From: an uncultured Burkholderiales bacterium
GTDB taxonomy: Bacteria > Pseudomonadota > Gammaproteobacteria > Burkholderiales > Burkholderiaceae_C
NCBI GenBank assembly: GCA_903828695.1
Contig: CAIKNE010000158.1
Span: 1-63,165 of the forward strand
Length of the DNA: 63,165 nucleotides
Direction of reading: 5' to 3'
The translations under genes and the position numbers were made by a program. The notes beneath the pieces were generated by a model that did not search any database, was not told where the DNA came from, and saw only the letters and a program-made list of their open reading frames with translations. This document shows positions 36,355 through 45,924 of this stretch, piece after piece. How positions within the stretch are numbered: the stretch's first letter is position 1; each line of letters begins with the position of its first letter.

Positions 36355-37389
36355 CTAAGGTGTGATGTGAATTTTGTTCTTATCGATCAGCCCCTGCATC
36401 AGTAAATACTCAGGATTAATAATGTTTTTAAGCGCCTCCTTGTTGGTCCCCCTTAAGATCCAGCCCTGATTAAACAGTTGTCCTCGTAATTCATTACTTT
36501 GCAACAAGACACTCAGCTCCCGCTCGAGCCGAGATTGAGCATCACGTGACAAAGACTTAGGGCCCACCAAAGCGTCCCACACCTGCAACTGCGTTGATCC
36601 CCCTTTAACCCCAAGCTCAGATAGGGGGACCAAGGCGGGCGCCAATATGCTTTTACTACCCAGGAGTCCTATAGCCTGAATCTTCTCACTGTGAATGAGT
36701 GGCGTAGCCACTCCTATTGGCACTAAAGCCATTTGTATCTCACCTGCCATGAGTGCACTCATCACGGCTGGATTGCCGGGGTAGGGGATGTGCTCGGGCA
36801 AGAGTCCTGGGTTAGATGCTTTAAGAGCCTCCATTGCAAGGTGTGCCATGGAGCCTGTACCCACTGAGCCGTAATTCCAGTGGTTGCCCTGTGTTTGAGC
36901 TGTTGCCAAGAAAGCCTTACCGCTGGGGAGGTTAGCCGGCGCGACCAACACCAATGGACTGTCGGCAATCAAGGAGATGAGCGAGAAATCTTTGAGCGGA
37001 TCAAAGTCCAGTGATGGGTAAAGCAATTTTGCAGTCGTTAGATTGCCGTTGATCATGAGGCCCAGTGTATGGTCGTCTTGGGCATGCGCTACCAACTGAG
37101 CAGCTAAATTGCCTGAAACTCCGACATGATTTTCAACAATCACCGCTTGGCCTAAGGACTTTGACAGCGGCTCAGCGATCGTCCTTGCAATCATATCGGG
37201 TGTCGAGCCCGCAGGAAAGCCCACTAATATGCGTACTGTGTGTTTGGGCCAGCGCTCACTGTGTAAATCTGAGGGGGAGGCGTTCGCCGTTTTGCCCATT
37301 TGTGCAAAGGCTACGCATAGTTGGAGCGATGAAAACAGCACAATCGAAAATAATACCTTGCAAGGCCTTAAGTTAAGTTTAAATTTCAT
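36355..37389 (-). CDS. Bug-family tripartite tricarboxylate transporter receptor
   Basis: A 344-residue periplasmic receptor. Signal peptide MKFKLNLRPCKVLFSIVLFSS..., then Bug motifs VRILVGFPAGSTPDMIARTIAEPL, VIVENHVGVSGNLAAQLVA and YGSVGTGSMAHLAMEAL, each split here. The ATG at 37389 is preferred to an upstream TTG at 37431 that reads through a (GT)5-type repeat (37410-37420). No membrane components are adjacent, making this a second orphan receptor. It converges with the LON-domain gene. Confidence 0.87.
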   Translation of the reverse strand: MKFKLNLRPCKVLFSIVLFSSLQLCVAFAQMGKTANASPSDLHSERWPKHTVRILVGFPAGSTPDMIARTIAEPLSKSLGQAVIVENHVGVSGNLAAQLVAHAQDDHTLGLMINGNLTTAKLLYPSLDFDPLKDFSLISLIADSPLVLVAPANLPSGKAFLATAQTQGNHWNYGSVGTGSMAHLAMEALKASNPGLLPEHIPYPGNPAVMSALMAGEIQMALVPIGVATPLIHSEKIQAIGLLGSKSILAPALVPLSELGVKGGSTQLQVWDALVGPKSLSRDAQSRLERELSVLLQSNELRGQLFNQGWILRGTNKEALKNIINPEYLLMQGLIDKNKIHITP

Positions 37390-37506
37390 GGTTTTGCGGT
37401 TAGTTAGTTTGTGTGTGTGTGATTGTGACAAAAGGAGCGTGTCTGTAGCTACTCAGTGTTAGTTTGCAGCGTCTGGCACCTGATTAGGCTTTTTAGGCTT
37501 GCCCGC

Positions 37507-37833
37507 TCAAGCCTGCCAGACCCCATAACCGCTTTGTCTGAGCCGAATAGCCAGATCCACTTCCATATAGCGGGCGTCCTCATAGGGCATCGGATTGAAT
37601 TCAGCGTAGATCTCAGGCATCAAGTGCAGCCCATACTCTTTGGCATATCGATTGGACTGAATACCTGCTTTGTGCTTGTCAAACCGAATATCTGGATCCA
37701 GTCCCGTCATACCTACATAGACACAGGGCAGTCCATCCTTGTAGTCTGGGTTGGCTTTCATAAAGCGGCCCTCCTTAAGAACATCCTTGGATAGTTCGAT
37801 AACGTAGATATGGTGTTTTTCGGGGAGTTTCAT
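37507..37833 (-). CDS. GIY-YIG-like nuclease-fold protein
   Basis: A compact GIY-YIG-like domain of 108 residues. The first strand HIYVIEL replaces GIY and the second CVYVGMTG contains the YVG of YIG. Then follow the catalytic arginine region DIRFDKHKAG and a late glutamate in YEDARYMEVDLA. The gap between the two strands is longer than usual. The ATG at 37833 places the domain at the N-terminus. A GTG at 37899 overlaps the rmuC stop (GTGA) and would couple translation to rmuC. A link to DNA processing is inferred from the fold and neighbour. Confidence 0.65.
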   Translation of the reverse strand: MKLPEKHHIYVIELSKDVLKEGRFMKANPDYKDGLPCVYVGMTGLDPDIRFDKHKAGIQSNRYAKEYGLHLMPEIYAEFNPMPYEDARYMEVDLAIRLRQSGYGVWQA

Positions 37834-37895
37834 GGATATTTGTTGACTTAAAAAAAGCCCCATCTGGTTAGCCCATAGTGCACATACATGCTTAC

Positions 37896-39443
37896 TCACA
37901 CCTCGAAATGACTTGAATCCTCAAGACCGGGTGGTCCGCCTTCTAACTTTTGGCTCAGCGCGGTAGGTAAATTTTTGGTTGGTTTTACACCCAGTGTTTT
38001 GAGCATTTGCGCTTGTCGAATCACATTTCCTCGCCCTGTGCTGAGCTTGTTGTAAGCGCTGTCGTAGCTGCCCTGAGCTTGCTTTAATTTAAGTCCCAAA
38101 GCATCCAAGTCCTCCACAAAACCGACGAGCTTGTCAAAGAGTTCGGCTCCTCTGTGGGCAATGTCCTGTGCGTTCTTAGTCTGCGCCTCTTGGCGCCAAA
38201 GGTGTGCCACGGTTCTCACCACAAAGAGCAAAGTGGAGGGGCTGACTAACAAAACATTTTTCTTCCACGCCTCCATAAAGATTTCTTTATCGTGTGTGAT
38301 CGCAAGCATAAAGGCCGGTTCAATGGGGATGAACATCAGCACGAAATCCAACGATTTAACGCCGTAAAGAGCTTGATAGTTTTTGCTTGATAGCTCTTTA
38401 ATATGGTTTTTAACAGAGTCAATGTGTTTTTTTGCCGCAATTTTCTTAAGCTCCGCGTCCTCGCTCGACATGAACTCATCGTATGCGTTTAAAGACACCT
38501 TGGAGTCAATGACCAACGAGCGTTCTTCGGGCAGGTGAATGACCACGTCTGCTTGTGCTTTGCTGCCGTCCTCCCTCGTTTGACTGACCTGGACGACGTA
38601 TTCTTCGCCCTTTCTAAGCCCTGAACCCTCCAGCACTCGCTCTAAGACCAATTCACCCCAATTGCCCTGAGTTTTGCTGGAGCCCTTGAGAGCGTTGGTC
38701 AGGTTCTTGGCCTCCTCCGTTAAATTTAGGTTGAGTGCAACCAACTGCTTGACCTGCTCAGCAAGCGCAGAGCGGTCTTTTCCCTCTTTCACATAGACGT
38801 CTTCTACTTTGGCTTGAAACTCGGTTATTTTGGATTTCAAAGGATCCAGAAGTTGCGTTAAACGCTGTTGGTTGTCCTCGGAGAATTTTTTTGATTTCTC
38901 CTCCAATATGTCCTGAGCTAGTGTCTTGAATTGAAGACTAAGGCTCTCCCTGGCTTGGTTGAGGAGCTCTATTTTTTCAAGTGCTGAGGCTTTCTCGTTG
39001 TCTAGTTGCACCCTTATTTCAGCTAAAGATTGATTACTCTCAATTAAGCGTTGTTTGGTTTTCTCGTGCTGCTCGGCCTCTCGCTCTTTGGCACTGAGTG
39101 CAGTTTGGTGGGCCGTTTGTTCAGCTTCTAACTTGGCAAGTGCAACGCTTTTCTCCTCCCTGTTCAGGCTAAGTTCTTTTTGTAGACCCGTAATGTCAAC
39201 TTGCAATGCTTGAACCAGACTCTTAAGGCTTTCGCGCTCACGCTCTAAAACCTCAAGCCGCTCTAAGGCGAGGGCGGAACTCACAGGGTTGGCGAGATCG
39301 CCTGCGCGCGCAGCGGATCCATCACCACCGGAGCGAAGCAATAACTTATGAATGAGCAGTCCAATGATGCCAACCACCGCACAGGCTCCCACCGATACCA
39401 AAGCTACTGTTATTAAAAACGAGGTTGAGTTTATGTCTGACAT
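37896..39443 (-). CDS. rmuC: DNA recombination protein RmuC
   Basis: A 515-residue RmuC. An N-terminal transmembrane helix (VALVSVGACAVVGIIGLLI) is followed by a long coiled coil (~60-240). The RmuC nuclease-like core contains KTQGNWGELVLERVLEGSGL, DGSKAQADVVIHLPEERSLVIDSKVSL (split), IPIEPAFMLA and VSPSTLLFVVRTVAHLWRQE. RmuC limits DNA inversions and is related to the PD-(D/E)XK fold. The downstream GIY-YIG-like gene overlaps its stop if the GTG start is used. Confidence 0.95.
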   Translation of the reverse strand: MSDINSTSFLITVALVSVGACAVVGIIGLLIHKLLLRSGGDGSAARAGDLANPVSSALALERLEVLERERESLKSLVQALQVDITGLQKELSLNREEKSVALAKLEAEQTAHQTALSAKEREAEQHEKTKQRLIESNQSLAEIRVQLDNEKASALEKIELLNQARESLSLQFKTLAQDILEEKSKKFSEDNQQRLTQLLDPLKSKITEFQAKVEDVYVKEGKDRSALAEQVKQLVALNLNLTEEAKNLTNALKGSSKTQGNWGELVLERVLEGSGLRKGEEYVVQVSQTREDGSKAQADVVIHLPEERSLVIDSKVSLNAYDEFMSSEDAELKKIAAKKHIDSVKNHIKELSSKNYQALYGVKSLDFVLMFIPIEPAFMLAITHDKEIFMEAWKKNVLLVSPSTLLFVVRTVAHLWRQEAQTKNAQDIAHRGAELFDKLVGFVEDLDALGLKLKQAQGSYDSAYNKLSTGRGNVIRQAQMLKTLGVKPTKNLPTALSQKLEGGPPGLEDSSHFEV

Positions 39444-39473
39444 GTGTTTGAGCTTGGTTTTTACAAAGTGAAT

Positions 39474-40457
39474 TTAGTTCAGGCGATTTTTCAGTACCAA
39501 CTTGCCTTTAACGCCTCTTGAACTCATCTTGGCATAAGCCTGTTTTAACTCTGACATCTCAAACACTGTGTCAATCAAAGGTTTGATGAGTCCTCTCTCA
39601 TACCAATCGACAAGCTCGTTCAACATGGCTCTGTTATTGTCATACTCTCGTCTTGAGAAGTCCCCCCAAAACACACCCATAACGCTCGCCCCTTTCAGTA
39701 GCATGAGGTTAAAGGGGATGCACGGAATGTTTCCGCCCGCAAATCCGACCACCAAATACCTGCCTCTCCAAGCAATCGAGCGAAACGCAGGCTCAGCCCA
39801 CTGCGCACCTACAGGGTCATAGATAACGTTGGGACCAAGACCTGCAGTGAGCGCTTTAATTTGCTCGCGAAAGTCCCCCTCTGAGTAGTTGATGCACTCA
39901 TCCGCCCCCAGCGCTTTAGCGGTCTCGCACTTGTCGGCACTTGAGACTGCTGCAATGACTTTCGCACCTTTTGCCTTTGCAATTTGAATGGCAGCTGAGC
40001 CAACCCCGCCTGCTGCCCCCAGAATCAGCACTGTCTCCCCAGCTTGCAAGCCGCCCCTGTCAATCAAAGCATGGTAGGAGGTCCCGTAGGTCATGATAAA
40101 AGACGCGCCGTCCTCAGGCGTGAAGCGATCACTGAGCGGTAAACAAAGCCTGGCGGGGGCGATGGTGTGGCTTGCAAAGCCTCCGATGCTGTTTAAGCAT
40201 GCAACCCTGCTCCCAACGCTTAAGTGTTTGACACCGGAGCCCAGAGCTCGAATAATGCCTGCAAACTCTGCTCCGGGCACGAAAGGGATCGCTGGTTTGA
40301 GCTGGTATTTGTTTTGAACGATCAAAAGATCTGGAAAATTCAAGCTTGCAGCCTCAATCTCAATTAAGACTTCATCTGGTCCTGGAGTGGGGTTCGCCAT
40401 CTCTTTGCGGACTAAATCTTCTACCCCAGTTGTTTTCTCACATAACCATGCCAGCAT
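39474..40457 (-). CDS. NADPH:quinone oxidoreductase family protein
   Basis: A 327-residue zinc-free medium-chain reductase. The GroES-like half has ASLNFPDLLIVQNKYQ and FVPGAEFAGII. The Rossmann half has LILGAAGGVGSAAIQIAKAKGAKVIAAVSS and the quinone-reductase stretch YDPVGAQWAEPAFRSIAWRGRYLVVGFAGG, split here. It ends MSSRGVKGKLVLKNRL. It likely reduces quinones or activated alkenes with NADPH in the cytoplasm. Located 30 bp upstream of rmuC on the same strand, so may share its transcript. Confidence 0.9.
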   Translation of the reverse strand: MLAWLCEKTTGVEDLVRKEMANPTPGPDEVLIEIEAASLNFPDLLIVQNKYQLKPAIPFVPGAEFAGIIRALGSGVKHLSVGSRVACLNSIGGFASHTIAPARLCLPLSDRFTPEDGASFIMTYGTSYHALIDRGGLQAGETVLILGAAGGVGSAAIQIAKAKGAKVIAAVSSADKCETAKALGADECINYSEGDFREQIKALTAGLGPNVIYDPVGAQWAEPAFRSIAWRGRYLVVGFAGGNIPCIPFNLMLLKGASVMGVFWGDFSRREYDNNRAMLNELVDWYERGLIKPLIDTVFEMSELKQAYAKMSSRGVKGKLVLKNRLN

Positions 40458-40592
40458 GTTTATTCCTTAATCTAATGTGGTGATGGGTGTAAATGATACG
40501 GCTTTTGTTATTGTAGAGACCTAGAGTTACATCCTATTTTGCAAATACGGGTGGGACTGACCCTACAATCAGGGAACATTAAAGGGTTTTTG

Positions 40593-41342
40593 ATGAAGAT
40601 ATTAGTTTCCAACGACGACGGATACCAGGCGCCTGGCATCATTGCACTTTATGAAGCCTTAAAAGATTTAGGGCAAGTGGAGGTTGTTGCCCCAGAGCAA
40701 AATAACAGCGCAAAATCAAACGCTCTAACGCTAAACGCCCCGCTCTACGTGCACAAAGCCTCCAACGGCTTTCGTTACGTGAACGGCACACCTGCGGATT
40801 GTGTGCACATTGCACTAACAGGCCTACTCGGGTACAAACCAGATTTAGTGGTCTCTGGGATCAATAATGGCGCGAACATGGGGGACGATACGATTTACTC
40901 CGGCACGGTTGGCGCTGCAATGGAGGGGTATTTGATGGGTATACCCGCTGTTGCGTTCTCTCAGGTACAAAAGGGGTGGGATCACCTCGGCGCAGCTGCT
41001 GCGAGGGCAAGGGCGCTTGTGCAAGAACTGAGTCATGCCCACATACTAGGCTCTAAGCCGTGGTTGTTGAATGTCAATGTGCCTAATAAGCCCTTTGATC
41101 AATTGGGCGCCAATAAAATTTGTCGACTGGGCCGCAGGCACGCCGCCGAGCGAGTGATTACTCAGGAAAGCCCGCGAGGCGAGACCATGTACTGGATTGG
41201 CGGGGCAGGGCCTGCAAAAGATGATGCCCACGATACTGATTTTTATGCAACAAAAAACGGACATGTATCTATTACACCTTTGCAGATTGATTTAACTGAA
41301 TACGCACAGTTGAGTGCTTGGTCAAAGGTTTTGGATCATTGA
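40593..41342 (+). CDS. surE: 5'/3'-nucleotidase SurE
   Basis: Survival protein SurE, a metal-dependent phosphatase of nucleotides, 249 residues. It starts MKILVSNDDGYQAPGI with the metal-binding N-D-D. The second metal region is VSGINNGANMGDDTIYSGTVGAAMEG (conserved N and S). The ATG at 40593 is supported by AAAGGG six bases upstream; the frame opens earlier at 40539. First gene of surE-pcm-nlpD-rlmD. Confidence 0.96.
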   Translation: MKILVSNDDGYQAPGIIALYEALKDLGQVEVVAPEQNNSAKSNALTLNAPLYVHKASNGFRYVNGTPADCVHIALTGLLGYKPDLVVSGINNGANMGDDTIYSGTVGAAMEGYLMGIPAVAFSQVQKGWDHLGAAAARARALVQELSHAHILGSKPWLLNVNVPNKPFDQLGANKICRLGRRHAAERVITQESPRGETMYWIGGAGPAKDDAHDTDFYATKNGHVSITPLQIDLTEYAQLSAWSKVLDH

Positions 41343-41397
41343 TCGAATGCTTGGATTCTTTTGCCTGCTCCTTTAATTCTTGAGTAAAAATCTTTTG

Positions 41398-42240
41398 ATG
41401 ACAAAAGAGAGACCCACATTTCCGTTAAAGCTTGATGCGCTAGAGTCTAAAAAAAATCTTGCGAATCGGGCTGTCCCCGCTACCCCATCTGTTAACGCAA
41501 GAGCGAATGCGCCCAAAAAACTGGACAACCCTGCCCGAGCAGTTGGTACGAGCGCTCAGACCTTTGAGAGCCCAAGCGGCTTAGGCCTAGACTCCTCAAC
41601 TGTGCGTGAGCATATGGTGAGAAAGCTGGCACAGCAGGGGATTGAGGACAACGTTGTGCTCAGCGCTATGTTAAGTGTTGAGAGGCACCGTTTTGTTGAT
41701 ACAGCATTGGTAAACCAGGCCTATGAAGACACCAGTTTACCGATAGGACTGGGGCAAACCATCTCTAAACCCAACGTTGTCGCTCGGATGATAGAACTGC
41801 TCAGGCAGGGCAAAAACTTAAGCGCTGACGGCAAACTTGGGCGAGTCATGGAGATTGGAACGGGTTGTGGATACCAGGCGGCTGTGCTGAGCCATCTTTG
41901 CCAAGAGGTCTACAGTATTGAGAGGCTAAAAGGATTGTTTGAGCGAGCCAAAGAAAATTTACGTCCTCTCAGAGTTCCAAATCTGCACTTACTTTTTGGG
42001 GACGGTATGCTCGGTTATGAACAAGGTGCGCCCTACAGCGGTATCATTGCCGCTGCGGGGGGAGAAAATATTCCTCAAAGCTGGTTGAACCAACTCGCTG
42101 TTGGGGGGCGCATCGTAGCCCCTGTGGCTACGGGTGCGAGAACACAGGCTTTGATTGTGGTGGATAAGACAGAGAACGGGTTTGAGAATGCGTATCTAGA
42201 AGCCGTCAATTTTGTGCCTCTAAAATCGGGAATTAACTAA
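41398..42240 (+). CDS. pcm: protein-L-isoaspartate O-methyltransferase
   Basis: A 280-residue SAM-dependent repair methyltransferase for isoaspartyl residues. The catalytic core starts near residue 70 (MVRKLAQQGIEDNVVLSAM) with VERHRFVD, PIGLGQTISKP, and the SAM site VMEIGTGCGYQAAVLSHL. The N-terminal ~65 residues are a poorly conserved Ala/Asn/Lys-rich extension. ATG 41398 is preferred over a TTG at 41380. Sits between surE and nlpD as in other proteobacteria. Confidence 0.93.
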   Translation: MTKERPTFPLKLDALESKKNLANRAVPATPSVNARANAPKKLDNPARAVGTSAQTFESPSGLGLDSSTVREHMVRKLAQQGIEDNVVLSAMLSVERHRFVDTALVNQAYEDTSLPIGLGQTISKPNVVARMIELLRQGKNLSADGKLGRVMEIGTGCGYQAAVLSHLCQEVYSIERLKGLFERAKENLRPLRVPNLHLLFGDGMLGYEQGAPYSGIIAAAGGENIPQSWLNQLAVGGRIVAPVATGARTQALIVVDKTENGFENAYLEAVNFVPLKSGIN

Positions 42241-42259
42241 AATGGTTTGGAGAAGCAGG

Positions 42260-43288
42260 ATGGACCCCTTGATAGGACGAAGTGAGGTAACGCAGCGGCA
42301 GGCTCAAATGGCTAGATTGGGTTCCAATTTAGGAGCGCCTGCTCTTTTGGGTCTTTGTTTAGCCTTGCTCCTTGGGGGCTGCTCTAGCCCCAATATCAGC
42401 ATTCCCGCTCCAGTTGTTGATCACTCACTTGGTAAACCTAATTCGTCTGAGAGTCGGACAAACGTTGCCTCTAAAGCGCCCGTTGTGACGAGTGCGGCTA
42501 TTAATATTAATAGTAACGAGAGCTCAACCCGACCAGGTTATTACACGGTGAAGCCTGGGGATACTATTTTTCATATCTCTTTAGATAATGGTCAAAACTG
42601 GAAAGACTTGGCAAAATGGAACAACATAGATAACCCCAACGTTATAGATGTTGGACGCGTTTTGCGTGTTGTACCCCCAGAGGCAAGTGTGACGACCGAC
42701 GGGGTTGTCGTGCGCCCCGTTAACTCACAAAACAATCCAACGACAAGCACCGGTACGATGACAAACGTGGGAACGGTAAACGGGGCGCTCAATACTGCCC
42801 CCCCCACAACCACTCCAACCCCAGTTCCTGCTTCAGTCTCAGTTGCGCCTCCCGTACAACCCGTCGTTCAGATCCCCCAGCCACCGCCTAGCGTTTCTTC
42901 AAGCAGTGATAACGCCAGTGAAAATCCCACCTTCATCTGGCCAGCCAATGGAAAACTAATTGCAACTTTTGATGAGTCTAAAAATAAGGGCGTAGACATA
43001 TCCGGCAAACTCGGGGACCCCGTGCTGGCAGCTGCTGACGGCAAAGTCGTCTACTCAGGCTCAGGACTGAGGGGGTATGGTAATTTGTTAATCATCAAAC
43101 ATAACAATACTTACTTAAGCGCTTACGCTCATAACCAAGCCATCTTGGTCAAAGAAGACCAGAGTGTTAAACAGGGTCAAAAAATAGCTGAGGTGGGTAA
43201 CAGTGATGCTGACCAACCAGAGCTGCATTTTGAGATACGCAAGTACGGCAAACCCGTTGATCCCCTTAAATGGTTGCCAACGCGTTGA
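42260..43288 (+). CDS. nlpD: LysM/M23-domain lipoprotein NlpD
   Basis: Outer-membrane lipoprotein that activates cell-wall amidases at division. Lipobox LLGGC (CSSPN...), a LysM domain ([14 protein letters not shown]... to [10 protein letters not shown]), a Pro/Thr/Gln-rich linker, then an M23/LytM domain ([57 protein letters not shown]). The catalytic His and HxH zinc ligands are missing, as is normal for NlpD. ATG 42260 has GGAG seven bases upstream; ATG 42242 is the alternative and abuts the pcm stop. It overlaps rlmD by 19 nt. Confidence 0.92.
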   Translation: MDPLIGRSEVTQRQAQMARLGSNLGAPALLGLCLALLLGGCSSPNISIPAPVVDHSLGKPNSSESRTNVASKAPVVTSAAININSNESSTRPGYYTVKPGDTIFHISLDNGQNWKDLAKWNNIDNPNVIDVGRVLRVVPPEASVTTDGVVVRPVNSQNNPTTSTGTMTNVGTVNGALNTAPPTTTPTPVPASVSVAPPVQPVVQIPQPPPSVSSSSDNASENPTFIWPANGKLIATFDESKNKGVDISGKLGDPVLAAADGKVVYSGSGLRGYGNLLIIKHNNTYLSAYAHNQAILVKEDQSVKQGQKIAEVGNSDADQPELHFEIRKYGKPVDPLKWLPTR

Positions 43289-44775
43289 GAAAAAATTCAA
43301 GATCCAAAGCTAATAGGGCTGCTTCCAAAGATATTGAATCTTTGGAGCAGGGGACAATTGCCAATTACCCCACCTACTTTATCGAATCTCTTGATCTCGA
43401 GGGTCGGGGTGTTAGCAGGCGAGAGGACGGCAAGGTTGTATTCATAGAAGGCGCCTTGCCCTTTGAGACCGTTAAAGCCCAAATCAATATCCGTAAACCC
43501 AAATGGGAGGAGGGTATATGCGTTCAGGTTTTAAAAGAGTCCTCCCAGCGCGTTAAGCCCGAGTGTGCATATTTTGGTTTAAAGCGAACCGATTGTGGTG
43601 GTTGCAAGATGCAGCATCTGCACGGCACCGCTCAAGTAGCCATCAAGCAAAGAGTGTTGGAAGATAACCTGTGGCATATTGCTCGAGTAAAGCCGCTTGA
43701 GATCATGCGGGCCATTCACGGACCGCAGTGGGGTTACCGTTATAGAGCCCGTTTGTCAGTTCGCTATGTAAAGGCGCGTGAACACGCACTGGTTGGGTTT
43801 CATGAGCGTCAAAGTCGCTACATAGCAGATATTCATTCGTGTTCTATTTTGCCCCAGCATGTGAGCGACTTGCTTTTACCGCTTCGAGCACTTATCAGCT
43901 CTTTGGCTGTGCGCGAGAGTTGTCCTCAAATCGAGGTTGCTTGTGGAGACGAGGTCACGGCTTTGGTGCTTCGTCATTTAGAGCCCATTGACTCGGCCGA
44001 TAAGGAGTTGTTAAAGAGCTTTGCAGCTCAGCACAACGTTCAGTGGTGGTTGCAACCTAGCAGCACAGATTCGCTGCACTTACTGGATGAGCAAGAGCAA
44101 TCTCGTTTGGCCTATAGCATTCAGGAGTTTGGGGTGAGAATGCCGTACCGTCCCTCTGACTTCACGCAGGTCAATCCCCATATCAATGAGGTATTGGTTT
44201 CGAAGGCGATCAAGTACCTTCAAATCAAGCCCGGTGAGAGTGTTGTGGACTGGTTTTGTGGCTTGGGAAACTTTACGCTACCCTTGGCAACACTTGCCTC
44301 CAAAGTGCTGGGAATTGAGGGAAGCGAAATCCTTGTATCCCGCGCGCAGGAGAACTTTAAGTACAACCAAAAAAGAAGAGCCAGTCTTGGAGTAGGTGAG
44401 TTGAGTGCTGCACAATTTGTCATGCGCAATCTCTTTGAGATGACGCCTGAGGCGCTGTGGGCAGACGGTGCGTTTGATAAATGGCTGGTCGATCCCCCGC
44501 GAGAGGGGTGCATGGCACTCGTTAAAGCTTTGGCACAAATCAGTCAACTTCAAAGCGTAAGGCGGGGCGCAAATTTGGATTCGACAGGCAGTGGTTGGAA
44601 GCCCCCCAAAAGAATTGTCTACGTCAGTTGCAATCCAGCGACTTTGGCCCGTGATGCTCAAATCTTAGTGCACGAAGCGGGTTATGTTTGCACCATGGCA
44701 GGCGTTGTGAATATGTTCCCTCAAACTGCGCACGTCGAGAGTATGGCTGTATTTGATTGGCCTGCACAGGTGTAA
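43270..44775 (+). CDS. rlmD: 23S rRNA (uracil-5-)-methyltransferase RlmD
   Basis: A 501-residue enzyme that methylates U1939 of 23S rRNA. An N-terminal TRAM domain ([23 protein letters not shown], split) is followed by Fe-S cysteines C99, C109 and C112 ([20 protein letters not shown]) with a fourth in HSCSIL. The SAM-binding [14 protein letters not shown] and the nucleophile C454 in [12 protein letters not shown] come later. The start lies 19 nt inside nlpD, so the genes are coupled. It directly follows nlpD, where many relatives have rpoS between them. Confidence 0.95.
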   Translation: MVANALRKNSRSKANRAASKDIESLEQGTIANYPTYFIESLDLEGRGVSRREDGKVVFIEGALPFETVKAQINIRKPKWEEGICVQVLKESSQRVKPECAYFGLKRTDCGGCKMQHLHGTAQVAIKQRVLEDNLWHIARVKPLEIMRAIHGPQWGYRYRARLSVRYVKAREHALVGFHERQSRYIADIHSCSILPQHVSDLLLPLRALISSLAVRESCPQIEVACGDEVTALVLRHLEPIDSADKELLKSFAAQHNVQWWLQPSSTDSLHLLDEQEQSRLAYSIQEFGVRMPYRPSDFTQVNPHINEVLVSKAIKYLQIKPGESVVDWFCGLGNFTLPLATLASKVLGIEGSEILVSRAQENFKYNQKRRASLGVGELSAAQFVMRNLFEMTPEALWADGAFDKWLVDPPREGCMALVKALAQISQLQSVRRGANLDSTGSGWKPPKRIVYVSCNPATLARDAQILVHEAGYVCTMAGVVNMFPQTAHVESMAVFDWPAQV

Positions 44776-44820
44776 AAACTCTACAAAATAAAGCAGTTGG
44801 TGCTTTAATTTTCTTCAAAA

Positions 44821-44850
44821 AAAAAGGGTTCTGTTTGAACCCTTTTTTTT
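44821..44850. terminator. bidirectional intrinsic terminator
   Basis: Stem AAAAAGGGTTC / GAACCCTTTTT with a five-base loop, an A run before it and a T run after it, between converging rlmD and the BI-1-like gene. A weaker hairpin (TAAAGCA / TGCTTTA) lies at 44789-44807. Confidence 0.92.
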
Positions 44851-44875
44851 CCCAATGCATTCAGTGTGGATGCTT

Positions 44876-45568
44876 TTAGTCGCGTTCTCCGCCTAGTATG
44901 CCAAGCAAGGCAAGCAAGCTTTGGAATACATTAATGATATCCAAGTACAGTGTTAGAGTTGCTGAGATGTAGTTGGTTTCACCACCGTCTAAGATTTGCT
45001 TAAGATCATAGAGCATGAAGGCACTGAAGATACCTATGGAGAGCACAGATATCACCAGCATCCCTGCTGTGGAAGCTACAAAGAGGTTGATCAAGCTACC
45101 AATCATGAGCATCACAACGCCTACAAATAACCACTTACCAAGGGCAGAGAGGTCACGCTTGATAACGCTTGAAACGCTGGCCATGAGGAAGAAAACGCCT
45201 GCGGTTCCTCCAAACGCCAACATGACGAGTTCAGCGCCGTTTCTAAATCCAAGAACCATTGCAATCATGCGCGAGAGCATTAGGCCCATGAAGAATGTAA
45301 ATCCTAGGAGGACGTAGACGCCTGTTACGCTTTCTTTGGTTCTCTCAATGGCGTAGATACCGCCGAAGGCACCTACCAAGAAAAATATCATACCCAAGCC
45401 ACCAGACAAGGCATAGGTCAGTCCAGTTGCGATACCAATCCAAGCACCTAAAACGGTTGGAATCATACTGATTGCAAGCAACCAGTAGGTGTTGCGCATG
45501 ACTCTGTTGCGAGCGTCAACGCTGAGTGTTTCGTAGGGATAGTCAATGGTCTGATACTGTTCGTTCAT
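44876..45568 (-). CDS. Bax inhibitor-1/YccA family inner membrane protein
   Basis: A 230-residue protein with seven predicted membrane helices and the BI-1 family pattern: MNEQYQTIDYPYETLSVDARNR (split) at the N-terminus, MIGSLINLFV, and a C-terminal FSAFMLYDLKQILDGGETNYISATLTLYLDIINVFQ stretch whose aspartates are the family's pH-sensing pair. Related to YbhL/YccA, a proposed calcium or proton leak channel and FtsH modulator. Terminates at the shared hairpin. Confidence 0.92.
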   Translation of the reverse strand: MNEQYQTIDYPYETLSVDARNRVMRNTYWLLAISMIPTVLGAWIGIATGLTYALSGGLGMIFFLVGAFGGIYAIERTKESVTGVYVLLGFTFFMGLMLSRMIAMVLGFRNGAELVMLAFGGTAGVFFLMASVSSVIKRDLSALGKWLFVGVVMLMIGSLINLFVASTAGMLVISVLSIGIFSAFMLYDLKQILDGGETNYISATLTLYLDIINVFQSLLALLGILGGERD

Positions 45569-45924
45569 AAATTTATCTCCAAAATGTATGCCATAAGCAT
45601 ATGCTTACCATTTTAGGACAATTCAAGTGCCCGGTACCATTAAAACCATAATTAAAAGGCTTAAATTGAATTCTATATTACTCATACGGAGGAAATGGTG
45701 GTCTCATATTCGTATTTAAGTAATAAGGTACTGATTCTAGGGGCGCTGCATAGCCTGCTTTGATAGCCGGATTACCATTGCTCTACCAAGGGTTAATCTG
45801 ATTCTTATTTTGGATGGTGACGTAAATCTAGGGCAGTTTGGATGGACGCGGTGAGCCGTCATCTAAAATGCAAATGAGTACTGTCAAATGTTAGAGCAGT
45901 ATTAAAAATGTATTTAAAAATTCT
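45569..45924. other. intergenic region with a possible 22-codon leader ORF
   Basis: About 356 bp between divergent genes. The only notable item is a short open frame 45695-45763 (22 codons, MVVSYSYLSNKV...) preceded by a strong GGAGGA. It may be a leader peptide, a gene remnant or chance. No terminator or clear promoter seen. Confidence 0.3.

Noticed and set aside
37408-37422. GT dinucleotide repeat as a phase-variation switch for the Bug receptor
   Set aside because: The repeat is short and lies upstream of the more likely ATG, so length changes would not alter the reading frame.
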